This document shows positions 1 through 11,464 of a stretch of DNA of 64,000 nucleotides, one piece after another (the stretch's first letter is position 1; every line of letters begins with the position of its first letter). The stretch is from Diphasiastrum complanatum (Eukaryota > Streptophyta > Lycopodiopsida > Lycopodiales > Lycopodiaceae). Where the stretch lies: assembly GCA_029204225.1 (NCBI GenBank), contig CM055102.1, positions 20,251,861 through 20,315,860 on the forward strand, read 5' to 3'. The translations under genes and the position numbers were made by a program. A model generated the notes under the pieces. The model saw only the letters and a program-made list of their open reading frames with translations. It did no database searches and was not told the origin of the DNA.

Positions 1-158
1 GACCGGCGAATTCTAAGACCAAGAGTTAGTTGGAAAACAATGGATTTTGACAGTATATCAAGGTGTTTTCAGAGAATCTGAGCAAGGTCAGGATTCATGG
101 AGGTAATAGAATGGAAGATCAGTGTCTGTTATGGCTGCAGACATACCCAAAAATTCTG
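1..158 (+). repeat. Copy of a retroelement segment also present at 19655-19805
   Basis: This stretch matches 19655-19805 in the same orientation at most positions, for example the shared TTGGAAAACAATG and GTGTTTTCAGAGAATCTGA. Similarity stops near 155-160. At the second locus the segment leads into protease/gag-like coding sequence; here it is cut off and abuts the leader of a minus-strand A element. I infer a broken 5' fragment of the gag-bearing family seen near 20 kb. Confidence 0.6.
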
Positions 159-159
159 A

Positions 160-396
160 TATACCTGTTTGGTTGAAAAAAAATGTCACTTCGGTCACTT
201 CTTTCAAAAAAAATGCCCAAGTTGACACTTTTGTTGCTTCCCCCCGGCTTGATAGGTTGCTCCGCATCTCGTTGAGGACGTGGAGAGAAGTCTCATGTTG
301 TGGTGTGAAGGTAAAAAGGAAGCAAGCATACACACAAATACGAAAGAGGATGAACGAAAGGAAAAGAAAGCTAGGTAGAAAAAAATCTTTAAAAGT
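160..396 (-). other. 5' leader of a minus-strand A-family LTR retrotransposon
   Basis: On the minus strand this lies directly downstream of the LTR (411-1252) and its primer-binding site. A short open frame crosses it, but no gag or pol motif is recognisable, so I treat it as untranslated leader. The rest of the element would lie left of the window or has been replaced by the unrelated repeat at 1-158. Confidence 0.4.
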
Positions 397-410
397 GGCA
401 ACGACGCCAA
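397..410 (-). promoter_or_regulatory. Primer-binding site, tRNA-Asp type
   Basis: The minus strand reads TTGGCGTCGTTGCC immediately after the LTR end. Plant tRNA-Asp(GUC) 3' ends call for TGGCGCCGTTGCC, so one base differs. This fixes the orientation of the adjacent LTR and marks it as a 5' LTR. This PBS type is known from several plant Ty3/gypsy lineages. Confidence 0.7.
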
Positions 411-1252
411 TGTTAGAAGTATTTCTAGTTTACACGATGGCTAGATCTACTCACGGGTGTAGTGTAGTGTAGAGAGGATCGTCCACTTCTTAAAAACCTA
501 CCAAAGCTTTCAAATGGAAATAAACAAACAAGAACGGGAGCACCAAGGCTTTCCCAACTGGTGCTCGGTACGGAAATAAAACTAACTTGACTAAGGCTTA
601 CCTAACTAACCAAGATAACAAAGCAATAATATCCTTGCTAAGGCTTCCCAACTAGCAAGTTCATTAAGCTAGATCCTAAGTTAAAACCCAAAAGGGAGAT
701 CGAAATAATAGATTGCGGCTAACTAAATAATCAACAAATAAAGCATACCAGAATAAATCCAATGAAAGGAGACAAGAGGAGGTCTGAGCACCTTCCCTCA
801 AGCTATGCTCCTTCCAGTGGGAACACAAGTAAAATTGCGAGATAATCTCAAAAGAGAACAATTTAGCATGATCTCAAAAGTGTTGTGTACATGACAAATA
901 CTTCTCCTTTTATAGCAAGGAGGGTCTTCCATAAGTATCCACTAACTTATGGGATTAGTTTAAAACTAGCCATTCTAGAACTTCTAACTTAGGACTTAGA
1001 ACTTTAAAAGTTTATAACTTTGAAACTTAAGATAACTTAAGACAAATATTTCTAAGCTTAAGTTTCTTAATTCTAAGTTCTAATCCTAAGTTTAAGTTAT
1101 TTTATTATTTTAAGCTTCTACCCATGGACTTACAAAACACATGCCATAGTAGAAGTTTATCGGCAAATACTCACACGTGGGCTTACAAAACACATGCCAC
1201 GGAGTTTTATTTCTTTTTCTACGTTTTCTTTGTGTTTGCACAGTTGCTAACA
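411..1252 (-). mobile_element. LTR of family A, minus orientation (5' LTR)
   Basis: On the minus strand the LTR runs from TGTTAGCAAC at 1252 to CTTCTAACA at 411, giving TG...CA ends and about 842 bp. It carries a TATA box (TATAAAAGG, about 907-915, minus). It matches the plus-strand LTR at 2619-3407 almost throughout, in inverted orientation. A PBS follows its 3' end. A third, truncated copy lies at 30004-30580. No polyprotein of this copy remains in the window. Confidence 0.85.
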
Positions 1253-1340
1253 GAGGTCCATTCCACCACTTGAAAGTAAAAAGCAAGGAGGAAATACCAA
1301 AAACCTGGGAAAAAACAAAAAGAAACTCCACCTTCTGATT

Positions 1341-1500
1341 GATGCAAAACCTTGCTCTGATACCACTATAAGGAAGTTCCGAACTAGATCATGTTGCATG
1401 CAACCAAAAGGACATTTGTGGAGCAAAACCACCCAACAACTGGAAATGACTAGTCAATACCCTAACCACTTCACCCCCAAGCCATGGTGAATGAATGCAT
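1341..1500 (-). mobile_element. End of a copia-type LTR with tRNA-iMet primer-binding site
   Basis: The minus strand carries TGGTATCAGAGC at 1354-1365, the plant initiator tRNA-Met PBS typical of Ty1/copia. Upstream of it (1366-1500) is an LTR-end-like segment containing GGTGGTTTTGCTCCACAA. Related segments occur at 9585-9710 (minus) and, with its own PBS, at 33550-33647 (plus). The rest of this element is not visible. Confidence 0.6.
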
Positions 1501-1819
1501 GACTTTGGGCCAGACTTTGATGGAGCAGGATTCCAATAGCCTGCACCTGCTAATCAAGGCTCGTCATTCTAAGGCCAACCCCAAGGGCAAGAAACTCAAT
1601 CACCAACCAATCCACAAGGCTTTGGTAGTACTGGCTCCCAACACCATCTTTTCTCTTTCTCCGCTTCTAGCCCCATCGACACCACTAACCTTTCATTCAT
1701 CCAATGCCAATTTTCTCTCGAATCTCAAAGAATTGCTACAAATAACCCTTCACCTCCTCTATCCCTTGAATCTGATCCACAAACTGAACATGTCGTTGCA
1801 GCTGAAGCACCAACCATCT

Positions 1820-2480
1820 GGCACAGAATCACTCCCAGTGAACTGAACAAGGAGTTGCTTGCATCTCAAGAGTTTGCCAAGAAATACCCAACAAAGGAGC
1901 GTGGCGGCTACATACTGCCAGATCTGGACCATTGCAAAACCCATAAGGAAGCTTTAAAGCTTCTAGATTCACAACCTCTCTGGCGCCATTAGCTCTTCCT
2001 ACAGAGCAAGACCTCCATGGCACTATATCTCAAAGCACCCGCCTACATGCGCACCAATCTGTACTATTATCCGGTAGCGCGATGAGAACCGTTTCCTATC
2101 ACAAAGGTCAAGAACAAGATCCTTTGGCCCAAGCTCATATGAGTGGATACCGGCAATTTAGCTGAAGACATGGTCACCAACTACCGTGTATTTTACCAAA
2201 AGCACCATGGCAACCCTGATCGTGACGTTAGATATTTTGCGGACAATTGCGGCCTGGTGGCATTTTTGGAAGAACTCAAGGATTTTTGGGATCAAGGGCT
2301 ACCACCAATAGCCATTGATTGCGGATGCAAGACAATCACATCAACGTAGCAAGACTTTATTATCGCGCAGCCCTCAGTTCGGCACTGCACGTTGATATGG
2401 TGGAGCTATGGAAAACCCATAACTTCTTATAGGGTATGCTCCATTACTACAGACCCATGCCCTTCCTCAACAAATTACGA
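1820..2480 (+). pseudogene. Accessory 3' ORF of the A element (decayed)
   Basis: Broken frames here encode two blocks that also occur in elements C and D. Block 1 (about 1840-1992) contains GGYILPDL and ends in QPLWR. Block 2 (about 2143-2450) contains YFADN, LPPIAID and ARLYYRAA. In C the corresponding motifs are GGWILKL, QPAWR, WDDCLPPLAFD and ARLYFHAA. The position between coding sequence and the polypurine tract at 2605-2618 is the same as in C and D. Several stops and frameshifts make it non-functional. I do not recognise the domain; its role is unknown. Confidence 0.6.
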
Positions 2481-2604
2481 TGGCAAATGATGGAGGGCAT
2501 CAGCACAAAGATCTACCAATCTCAACAACAACAATCTTGCCTCCAAAAAGCGCAAAAGATCCAGGAGGAAAAAGCTTCGATTGGTGTGGGACCACCAATC
2601 CAAT

Positions 2605-2618
2605 AAGGAGGGGGATAA
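2605..2618 (+). promoter_or_regulatory. Polypurine tract of the A element
   Basis: AAGGAGGGGGATAA lies directly before the TGTTAGC that opens the LTR at 2619. This is the expected place and composition for the plus-strand primer, so the LTR is a 3' LTR. Confidence 0.75.
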
Positions 2619-3407
2619 TGTTAGCAATTGTGCAAACACAGAAAAAATATAAAAAAAGAAATAAAACTCTGTGGCATGTGTTTTGTAAGCCCACGTATGA
2701 GTATTTTCCAATAAACTTCTACTATGGCATGTATTTTGTAAGTCCATGGGTAGAAGCTTAACTTAGACTTATGAAACTTAAGCTTAAAAATATTTGTCTT
2801 AAGTTATCTTAAGTTTCAAAGTTATAAACTTTTAAAGTTCTAAGTCCTAAGTTAGAAGTTCTAGAATGGCTAGTTTTAAACTAATCCCATAAGTTAGTGA
2901 ACACTTATGGAAGACCCTCCTTGCTATAAAAGGAGAAGTATTTGTCATGTACACAACACTTTTGAGATCATGCTAAATTTTTCTCTTTTGAGATTATCTC
3001 GCTATTTCACTTGTGTTCTCATTGGAAGGTGTATAGCTTGAGGGAAGGTGCTCGGGCCTCCTCTTGTCTCCTTTCATTGGATTTATTGTGGCCTGCTTTA
3101 TTTGTTGATTATTTAGTTAGCCGCAATCTATTATTTCGATCTCGGTGTTAACTTAGGATCCAGCTTAACGAACTTGCTGGTTGGGAAGCCTTAGCAAGGA
3201 TTTTATTGCTTTGTTATCTTGGCTAGTTGGGTAAGCCTCAGTCAAGTTAGTTTTATTTCCGTACCGAGCACCAGTTGAGAAAGCCTTGGTGCTCCCGTTC
3301 TTGTTTGTTTATTTCCATTTGAAAGTTTTGGTAGGTTCTTAAGAAGTGGACGATCCTCTCTACACTAGACTATCTAGCCATCGCGTAAACTAGAAATACT
3401 TCCAACA
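2619..3407 (+). mobile_element. LTR of family A, plus orientation (3' LTR)
   Basis: The LTR runs from TGTTAGCAAT to CTTCCAACA, about 789 bp with TG...CA ends, and is preceded by a polypurine tract. A TATA box (TATAAAAGG) lies at 2925-2933. It is nearly identical to 411-1252 read from the other strand, for example around the motif GTACCGAGCACCAGTTG. The two LTRs face in opposite directions, so they cannot be the two ends of one normal element. Confidence 0.85.
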
Positions 3408-4029
3408 ACCTCCAAGTAAGTGGCTTTTCTAATTTTGGTTTGCTTTCGGCCTAATGATCATTATCTAGGCCTGATAGAAGCTTCTATGCCTCTCTAATGA
3501 ACCTCATAAGAGTTCTTGTAATCTCTGATTGGATGCTTATTGGGCTGAGTATAGATTTTTGGTGAAACCTCCTTCAAAAAGTGCACCATCCTACCTGATT
3601 TGTGGTCATTTATAACTCGCATGTGTGAAGACCAGGTGGAAGGGTGATGTGGCAGGTGTCTTTTATACCTATTCTCCCTCTGTATTGTGCTTTACAACGA
3701 CCAAATCGGAGTCCTGTAGCAAAAGTTATGGTCGTCAGAAGTTTGGCAATTTTTAGTCTAAAATTTAAAAAATTTCAAAATGTTTTGATTGCATGCATAC
3801 AGGGGAAACTATAGAGTGATTTTCTAGTGTTGAAAATGTTTGGATGAATCTGTGTGCTTGTTTGGATGCATGATTCAGTGTGTTTATTATGATTCACAAA
3901 CATATACCATTTTGTGGACAGATGTAGGTCATTCCACTTGATCACCTAATTGTATCTTTTCTTTTGCTGATTTTTCTTTGGTGCGGGTGCCTTCGGTGGT
4001 GGCGTCTTGGAGACTTTAGCACGTGGAGA
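3408..4029. other. No recognisable feature
   Basis: Unique-looking, moderately AT-rich sequence between the A LTR and the first traces of element B. I see no conserved coding motif, repeat or RNA gene here. Confidence 0.5.
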
Positions 4030-4031
4030 TT

Positions 4032-4235
4032 CTAAGGTGGCTTAACTGGTATACGTTGGAGTCCATAGCATATAGGATCCATGTGGTGTAGGATCTGGTC
4101 GTTAGTCAGCTCAGCTTCCTCGTTATAGGACAATGCATGTTGCCAAGGAACTAAATCATCTTCAACAGGTTTTGGAATAGGTTTCGTTGACAGCCATGCT
4201 ACATTCATCATGTTCACTTTATATGAGATAGGCAT
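4032..4235 (-). pseudogene. Possible gypsy gag/pol remnant (minus)
   Basis: A 67-codon open frame contains the segment VEDDLVPWQHALSYNEEAEL. Its tone recalls acidic linker regions of plant gypsy polyproteins, but no catalytic or zinc-binding motif is present. It lies opposite in strand to element B, so it would come from a different insertion. It may also be a chance frame. Confidence 0.25.
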
Positions 4236-4249
4236 ATCCAGGGTGAATC

Positions 4250-7200
4250 CTAGTGGTGGTGATTTGTTGGGTTATGAATCAGAATCTGGATCTGGATGAC
4301 ATGTATGCCCAGCCATATAGTCAACTGTTTCCAATAATGGATGAAGACATTCGGAACCACGTAGTGAATGTCAAAGAACCTCACCAAAAAACGAGCAAGG
4401 ATGCAACAATAGTCAACGATGTACGAGGAAAGAAAAAAGTTGCTGAGCCTCTAGCTCAAGAGTCATCCAACCAAGCTTCGACATCAGTTTCATGAATGTC
4501 AGAAGAATGCACAAGATATCACTCACAAATCGAGCCAAGATCAACCTTTTGAAAGAAGAAACGAGCAAGACACTAGCTCATGATGTGCCAGAAAACTTCA
4601 AGAGTTATACCTTGCATGACATGGTGACAATATTGCCAAAAGTGCAACGGTAATCTGATATAAATCAGGAAAAAGAAGAACAAAAGTACGAGGGATCGGG
4701 GCTCGCACTCAACCGATGAATCTAATAGAACCAGACAAAGAAGACAAAATTGTTCATGTGGGAGCACAACTCTGCCCTCACAATTCGCCAAGCTGCAAAA
4801 ACTAATGATGTAGTATAAAGACTACTTTGTGTAGTCTTGAAAAGATAAAAAAGGAATTCCATCATCTTTAGTCCAACACACCATACCTTTGGTCGAAGGA
4901 GCAACGCCAAAGGTGAGTCGATACTACCGCTGCAACCCGAACTACACTGAACTGATCAAGCAGGAGTTGCAGAAGTTGCTCAATGTCGATTTCATCTATG
5001 AAATTGAGCACACAGAATGGGTAGTCATTGTTCCAATAAGAATGGCAAAATACGAATTTGTGTCAATCTTGAGGCACTTAACGTTGTGACACAGAAGGAC
5101 TACTTTTCCTTACCATTTATAGAAGTGTCCTAGATCGAGTAGCTTGAGCAGAAGCCTACAATTTTTTGGATGGCTTCAAAGGCTACAACCAAGTGAAGAT
5201 AGCACCTAAGGATCAACACAATATTGCATTTGCTACTGAATGGGGTACATATGCCTAGAAGGTCATGCCATTTGGTCTTTGTAATGCCCCTAGCTCTTTC
5301 CAACGTGTCATGCAAAAGGCGTTCAAAGACTATTTACAGAAGTTCCTCAAGATCTTCCTAGATGATCTTTGTGTGCATGGATACAATGATGAACACTTAG
5401 CTCACTTGGATAAAGTGCTTATACAATGTCACAAATTTCAAATACCATTGAACCCAGAGAAATGCCAATTTTGGGTTACACATGGTCTTATCTTAGGCCA
5501 TATTGTATCTAGACACAAAATCACCACTAATCATATTATCATGGATCTTCCACCCCCTGGAACGATTCATGCAGTTTATGTATCCATGGGACATGCAAAT
5601 TAGTACAAGATCTTCATTCTATTTTTTGCGGATTTGGCATGTCCTATCTGCAAGCTGACAATTGATCCACATTGGATGGAGGAAGCCTTGCAAGCTTTCC
5701 AAAAACTAAAGGATGCACTTATATCTACACCGATATTACGGCCTCCCAATTGGACATTTGAGTTTCATGTGCAAACTGACACATCAAAGTATGCTATAGG
5801 AGCAGTCTTGACCCCAGTCATGCGAGTACAAAAGATTTTCCTATTCGCTTTGCTAGTCACCGACTCAACGATGCTGAAATCAATTATTCAACGACTGAGC
5901 GAGAAGCCTTGAAATTGGTCTTTGTAGTCAAGAAGTTTTGCCATTATCTTATGGCAACTCACTTTGCATTCTACACTGATCATCGACCTTTTCTCTAACT
6001 AGTCAACAAAACCTGCAACACGGGGAGAACCACTAGCTGGTTACTCTTGTTGCTAGAGTTCGATTTTTGCGTGGTGGTATAGAAAGCCAAGCAACGTTAT
6101 ATGGCGGATCATGTATCATGAATCAAATCAACATAGAAGGATCACCAGCCTGATGATGAGTTACCAGATGCTGCTCTCTTTTACGTGGATGTTGTACTGG
6201 ATTGGGCCATGGACATAGTCGAGTATTTGATGAATGGCCAACCTAATCAGTCATTATCCAAGGCACAACAACGGAAGCTTGTACTTAAAGCTCGACCATA
6301 TCAGTTGATTTCCGACCAACTATATTGAAGAGGAGCAAACAACATCATTCAAAGATGTATCCTGCCTCATAAAACAAGTCAGATCATGTCCCTCTCACAT
6401 GAATCAATGGGAGGTGGACACGTTGCAGCAGATGTAACAGTACAAAAGATCCTACAATCCGGCTGCTGGTAGACAACAATGCACAAGGATACTGAGGCAT
6501 ATATCAAACAATGTAATCTATGTTAGAGGGCACGTAGACCAATGAAGGCAAACTATGAATTGTTACATCATGTCTTGGCTCAAGCACCATTTGAGAAATG
6601 AGAACTAGATTATAATGGCCCTATTCACCTAGCCACTCGCAGTATCCAAGTCTGATATATCATCGTGGCTACAGATTATCTCACCAAGTGGGTTGAAGCC
6701 AAAGTAGTGCGCATAGCAAATGCTAGTAGTTCCACTATGAAGTTCCTTTACAATATCATTGTGCGCTTCAGATGCCCAGTGGAGATAGTCAGTGATTGAG
6801 GGACTCACATTTTCAACAAGAGCATTAAGGTCTTATTAAAAGAGTTTTTTGTGATCCATCGTTTCAGCATGCCTTACTATTCGAGAGGCAATGGCCAAGC
6901 CGAATCTTCTAATAAGATTATGTGCAGCATTTTGACAAAGATCGTGGAAGCAAGCAGATCAGATTGGGAGCACAAGCTACACTATGCTATGTGGGCTTTC
7001 AGAAATGCATACGAATGTAGCACCGAACAAACGTCATTCCAACTGATGTATGGCCAAGATGCAGTCATGCCAGTGGAATTTCTCGTTCCATCTTTTCGTA
7101 TTGCCATAGTGCAACAATTGGATGATACAAGATCGCTCCACCATCGCGACAAAGTGTTACACAAGTTGTGAAAGATGCTTGTTAATAGTCCGTGCTCTTG

Positions 7201-7475
7201 GTGCATAAAAAACACGTCGTAAGGCTTGGCATGATCATCATCTTCACAAGAAAGATCTCAAAAAAGGAGGTTTGGTCCTCATGTACAAGACAAAGGCAAT
7301 AAAAGAAAAGCTAAAGTTTATTGGTGAAGGCCCTTATAGAATCATCGACATCCTACTATGCCAAGGGACAATGACTTTACAGACAATGGATGGAACCCCA
7401 TTGGCTACGCTCATCAAGGGTAGCCGTTTATGCAAGTACAGCCTTCCCAAACACTTCTTGAAGGGTTCAAGATAG
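4250..7475 (+). pseudogene. Decayed Ty3/gypsy pol of element B (RT, RNase H, integrase)
   Basis: Domain order is RT, RNase H, integrase, the Ty3/gypsy order. RT (about 4900-5610) begins with a segment ending in TEWV, has MPFGLCNAPSSFQRVM, the catalytic FLDD (YxDD family), and GHIVS. RNase H (about 5660-6060) shows QTDTSKYAIGAVL, then YSTTEREAL and FYTDHRPF in shifted frames. Integrase (about 6340-7180) keeps the HHCC finger (HESMGGGH, CNLC), ATDYLTKWVEA, the SD of the second catalytic Asp, and NGQAESSNK with the catalytic Glu. A tail to 7475 includes GEGPYRI. Many stops and frameshifts are spread through it, so no polyprotein can be made. An acidic, Ser-rich segment at 4253-4492 probably represents the region before RT. 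Confidence 0.88.
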
Positions 7476-7611
7476 GCCCATCATCAAATAAATCCTTTGG
7501 TTTTACGTAAGCGATTTCTATCCACGCTTTTCATGACGCACTCCATCATCAACAATAAACGTGTTGATAGTCTTCTTCCACAATAAGCGTAGACAGGTGT
7601 CATGGGACCAT

Positions 7612-7633
7612 CACCTATTTAGGTGGGGGATAT
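7612..7633 (+). promoter_or_regulatory. Polypurine tract of element B
   Basis: ATTTAGGTGGGGGATAT lies just before the LTR start. The preceding segment (GGTGTCATGGGACC, from about 7596) is shared with elements C and D, which links their 3' untranslated regions. Confidence 0.7.
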
Positions 7634-7975
7634 TGCTAGGCACTTAGTGGGTCCCTCCACTAAAGTACCATTGGCTAAGATTACCAAGTGAGCCCCAATA
7701 GTACAATGTATAGGTAAAGTAATAAGTTCGAGGGCACTGGCTTTTTGCGTGTATAAGCCTAACCTAATGAGCACACAAATTATTTGTGCTTTCTTAGTAC
7801 CGTTAGATTCGTTTTGTGTTAGTTTAAATGGCTTGTATTAGGATCTAGGATCCTTGCCATTGTAATTAGCCAATAGGAGAAAGGGGCAACGACCTTTCCC
7901 ATATATAAAAAGGCACTTCTTGTACCTCATTTCCATGTTTAATAGGAGGAGAAGATTATGTCGAGATTTACACGA

Positions 7976-8043
<68 letters not shown>

Positions 8044-8279
8044 GTGTCTTGCTTTTGCTTTCCATTTGCTTCTTCTCTCTATTGCATGTTGTTGATGATT
8101 TCCAAGAGATCAGAGAGTGTAGGATGTAAGCAACTCCATCCTTGTATTTTATCTTACCCTTGCTTGTGGTTAGAGTAGGGTGGTTAATCTAGGTGTGGTT
8201 AGAGTAGGAGGAGGATAGTTTTGCAGGCTAACTTCGCAAGAGAAGCACTATTCCCTTGGGAACAAATCGATGCGTGACA
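7634..8279 (+). mobile_element. 3' LTR of gypsy element B
   Basis: The LTR opens with TGCTAGGCAC after the polypurine tract and closes with ATGCGTGACA, about 646 bp with TG...CA ends. A TATA box (TATATAAAA) is at 7902-7910. A CT microsatellite lies within it. Its closing bases resemble those of LTR C (TACGCGTGACA), so B and C/D LTRs are related. No 5' LTR partner was found in the window, so the left part of the element is lost. Confidence 0.8.
7979..8037 (+). repeat. (CT)n microsatellite
   Basis: An uninterrupted run of about 29 CT dinucleotides inside the transcribed part of LTR B, downstream of its TATA box. Confidence 0.98.
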
Positions 8280-9584
8280 GGTGAACTAGTTCACTACAAT
8301 TAACAACCATCAAATCCACAACTATAGTTTAATTCACGAGTCTCTCTTTTTTTTATTAAATTGTGATGTGTCATATGTAATTCACATGATAGAACATTGG
8401 AAGACATAAACATTAGGACACTGATATTGTTATCCCTATACCCTAATTTTGAACCCAGGCATTGAAAAGTTGGATTTCAACCAACTTCACTAGCCATTTA
8501 AAGAATAATGGATTGTCAATCCACTTTCCTGGTAAGGAGATCATATCTAATTTGCGCATCATCAGAGCATGATTTGCTTGCATACTTGATTTACTAGAGA
8601 AAAAAAAACCACAATAATGCTAGAAATATATTTTATTTATACTGAGGCAAGAAGAATATTTGAGCTAAACCCTACACACAAAAGGTCAACATCTTTTTAT
8701 TTCTACAAAAATGTTTTGACCAACTCGACAAACAAGACAAACATGACAAAACCTTAAAAGAGAATTAACAAGAAAATAACATATAGTAGAAAAATTGTGT
8801 TTACAATTGACTAGTGAAAAGACTTTCTCAAGAGAGTCAACAACTAAACTAAGCTCAATATGTGAAGACTATTACTCTTTTGAAGGAAAAATACAAGTAA
8901 TCAAATAGTGTGTCAATCAATCGGGAGTTAGTGGTAATGACATCAACTTCTATCATTGGTACTCACATCAGCCCACACTATCATCGACTAGCTACCAGCT
9001 AGTGGATCTAGTTGGTGGCTGGTCAATGGTGTAGAGTCCTAACAAATTGAATCAGATGACTAGAAGTATCTCCTAGAATTGGTTGTTGATCGGATTCTAT
9101 ATTTGGATATAGGATAGCTAATTAATCTTTTTGATTTTATGAAAAAAAAGATCTAAAATCAAAGAACTTACTTGAAGGGAAAGCTGATGGTATAGGATAT
9201 CAATGATTTCAAAGTTGTTTTTTTGTGCAAGAGTGATCTATAGACCATTGGTAAGTATTTACAGTAATGGTAGTACTAACAGATAAATCCATTGGTTAGT
9301 TGTTTTAGGATATTTTGGAAAATTATGAGATATAGATCATCTGGATCCTAATGGTATTTAATAATTTACAAATCGGAAACCCTTAAGGCTATTTCTCACT
9401 TTCTAAAGAACCCTTACTTCTTTTAAATTTCTCGAATACTAGAGGGTTGGTCTACCATATTAGATTAAATTCATATGATCCTTCCAGTGTGAATTTTTTT
9501 TTTCTAAAGGACTATTATCATCATGTGAATTACTACTTGTATGGTTAAGGATTGGGATTTGAGACTAAGGATCTCCAAGTGAAG
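8280..9584. other. No recognisable feature
   Basis: AT-rich sequence after LTR B. No open frame with a known motif, no LTR boundary and no tandem repeat was recognised. Confidence 0.5.
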
Positions 9585-9710
9585 ATCCGACTAGATCCTG
9601 GTGCATGCAACCAAAAGGACACTTGTGGAGCAAAACCACCTGACCAATTGGAAATGGCTAGTCAATACCCTAACTACTTCACCCCCAATCCATGGTGAAT
9701 GAATGCAAGA
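9585..9710 (-). repeat. Copia LTR-end fragment, second copy
   Basis: Closely matches 1380-1500 in the same orientation, including GCATGCAACCAAAAGGACA and GGTGAATGAATGCA. The PBS present next to the first copy is missing here, so the fragment is cut before the LTR/PBS junction. Confidence 0.6.
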
Positions 9711-10340
9711 GAGGAGGGGATCCTGGCTTCATGAATCGGAAAATCCAACAGGGGGATGGGTAAGTTTCCATAATAGTATATTTAATCTCCTTTGAGAAGA
9801 GAATATTCTTCTTAGGATCCCATGCAGCCCAAATATAAGCTCTTGAACTCCTATTTTTGCATTATAGCAGTCAAACACTATGCAAGTGCTCCTATGTCCA
9901 AATATACATATGGGCCCTCATAAGATTATTTATTACATTACCGACCAAGTTCAAAATGACGAGGCATAATGCTTCGCTATTTCAACTTCGAAAGTCATCT
10001 TGAGCACTAAAAAAGGTGAAAAAGTGTTCACTGAAGGTTTTAGTCCATTTCAGGCACTTCCAGAAATGCGACATTGCTTCGTATAAAATGTGAAAAATGC
10101 GAAAAAGACAACACTCTCAAATGACTAGAACGAGTCTTCTAGTAGCTACTCCTCAGAGTTAGTGATTATAAAGAGGGAGAGAGAGATACTCATAGCTTTA
10201 GCAATTGATTTGAGTCTGTAAGTAGGACCACCCACTTATCAGCGTAATTGTATTGTGGTCTGATTATTGTTTTATGACATTATTATACAGATTCGCTATC
10301 GTTCTACATCTTTGCATTCTTGCTAAATGAAACTAACTAT
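9711..10340. other. No recognisable feature
   Basis: No coding motif or repeat boundary was identified. A short purine run (GAGGGAGAGAGAGA, about 10171-10185) is the only low-complexity patch. Confidence 0.4.
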
Positions 10341-11433
10341 CACTCCTCTTACACAAATATCATTATAGAATTAGCAAGTATTGGAGCTTCTACAGGTTCT
10401 TTCTGCTTCTGAGCTTTGGTAACCACCATCAAGGGTATACTTGGTTCAGGTTGAACTGCTGGTCTATGCTTGATTGTTATCAAATTTACAAGAGCTATGA
10501 CTGGTGGCGGCTTTGATCTTGTTGGACACTCCTTGTAGCAATGCCCATAACCACATTCATGACAAAATGGTATAAATTTTTCTTTGATTGGACAATGTTT
10601 AATCCATTTTCTCATATCCTGGTATCTCCTCTTTTCGGCATGGAAATCTGGATAGACTCCCAATGCTGTTGGTATATCAGTTGATGGTATAGAATTAGCA
10701 GGTATTGGATCTTCTACAGGTTCTTTCTGCTTTTGAGCTTTGGTAACCACCATCAAGGGTATACTTGGTTTAGGTTGAACTACTGGTCTATGCTTGACTG
10801 TTATCAAATTTACAGGAGCTATGACCAGTGGTGGCTTTGGTCTTGCTGGACACTCCTTGTAGCAATGCCCATAACCACATTCATGACAGAATGGTATAAA
10901 TTTGTCCTTGATTGGACATTCTGCAACTTTGTGATTTTCTCCATATGCAAAGCATCCAAGCGGCCCTCTGGTCCAGTTTCTAGATGCTTGTTGTTGTGCG
11001 ATAGCATAAATAACATACTGATCTGAAGGACCACTTTCATGATATTATTGTAATTCCATTGTTCGGTACCTCTGTAAGGTTCTGGTTCCATCAAAGTAGC
11101 AAGAGGTGCAGGTTGTGTTGGTGGGGTTGGTAAAGCTAGTCGTTTGGGATAGATTATCCGAGGATTAAAGTTGCAATAAGCAGTCTCATGATTAGGCGAA
11201 TTGCACAGATGGCATACATTGAGTGCCATTCATTTTTTCAACTGAGGACATTCGTTCACTTTGTGATTGCCCGTACAAATGGAGCACCAAACATTTTCCC
11301 TGGTAGAAGCAATTTTTTCTTGGTGTGTCTGTCGGAAGGTAGAAAGTCTGCCGGGGGAGGTGGAGCCTATATCATGTGTTATTGCTTGAAGAACAACTAT
11401 CTGTATGCCTTGAAACCCACAATGCCACACCAC
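10340..11433 (-). pseudogene. Retroelement gag with repeated zinc knuckles (minus)
   Basis: Reading the minus strand from 11433 downward, open frames contain several CCHC-type knuckles: CSICTGNHKVNEC (three instead of four residues before His), CHLCNSPNHETAYC (canonical CX2CX4HX4C), and CHECGYGHCYKEC, the last present twice. Such knuckles bind RNA in Gag. The segments between them are Pro-, Lys- and Gln-rich. The segment RENVWCSICTGNHKVNECPQL matches the plus-strand gag near 20.1 kb (ARENVWCPICSQNH). The frame is broken at several points and no protease or RT follows it. Retroelement superfamily is inferred as gypsy from that related locus. Confidence 0.7.
10366..10922 (-). repeat. 324-bp in-frame tandem duplication within gag
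   Basis: Segment 10366-10590 recurs at 10690-10920 with few differences; both start TAGAATTAGCA. The period is 324 bp, 108 codons, so the frame is kept and each copy carries one CHECGYGHCYKEC knuckle. Confidence 0.8.
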
Positions 11434-11464
11434 ACCACATTGAATAGAAAATCATCAACACATA

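Noticed and set aside
122-472. 116-codon plus-strand frame
   Set aside because: It crosses the boundary between a repeat fragment, an element leader, a PBS and an LTR; composition is Lys/Arg-rich noise without a motif.
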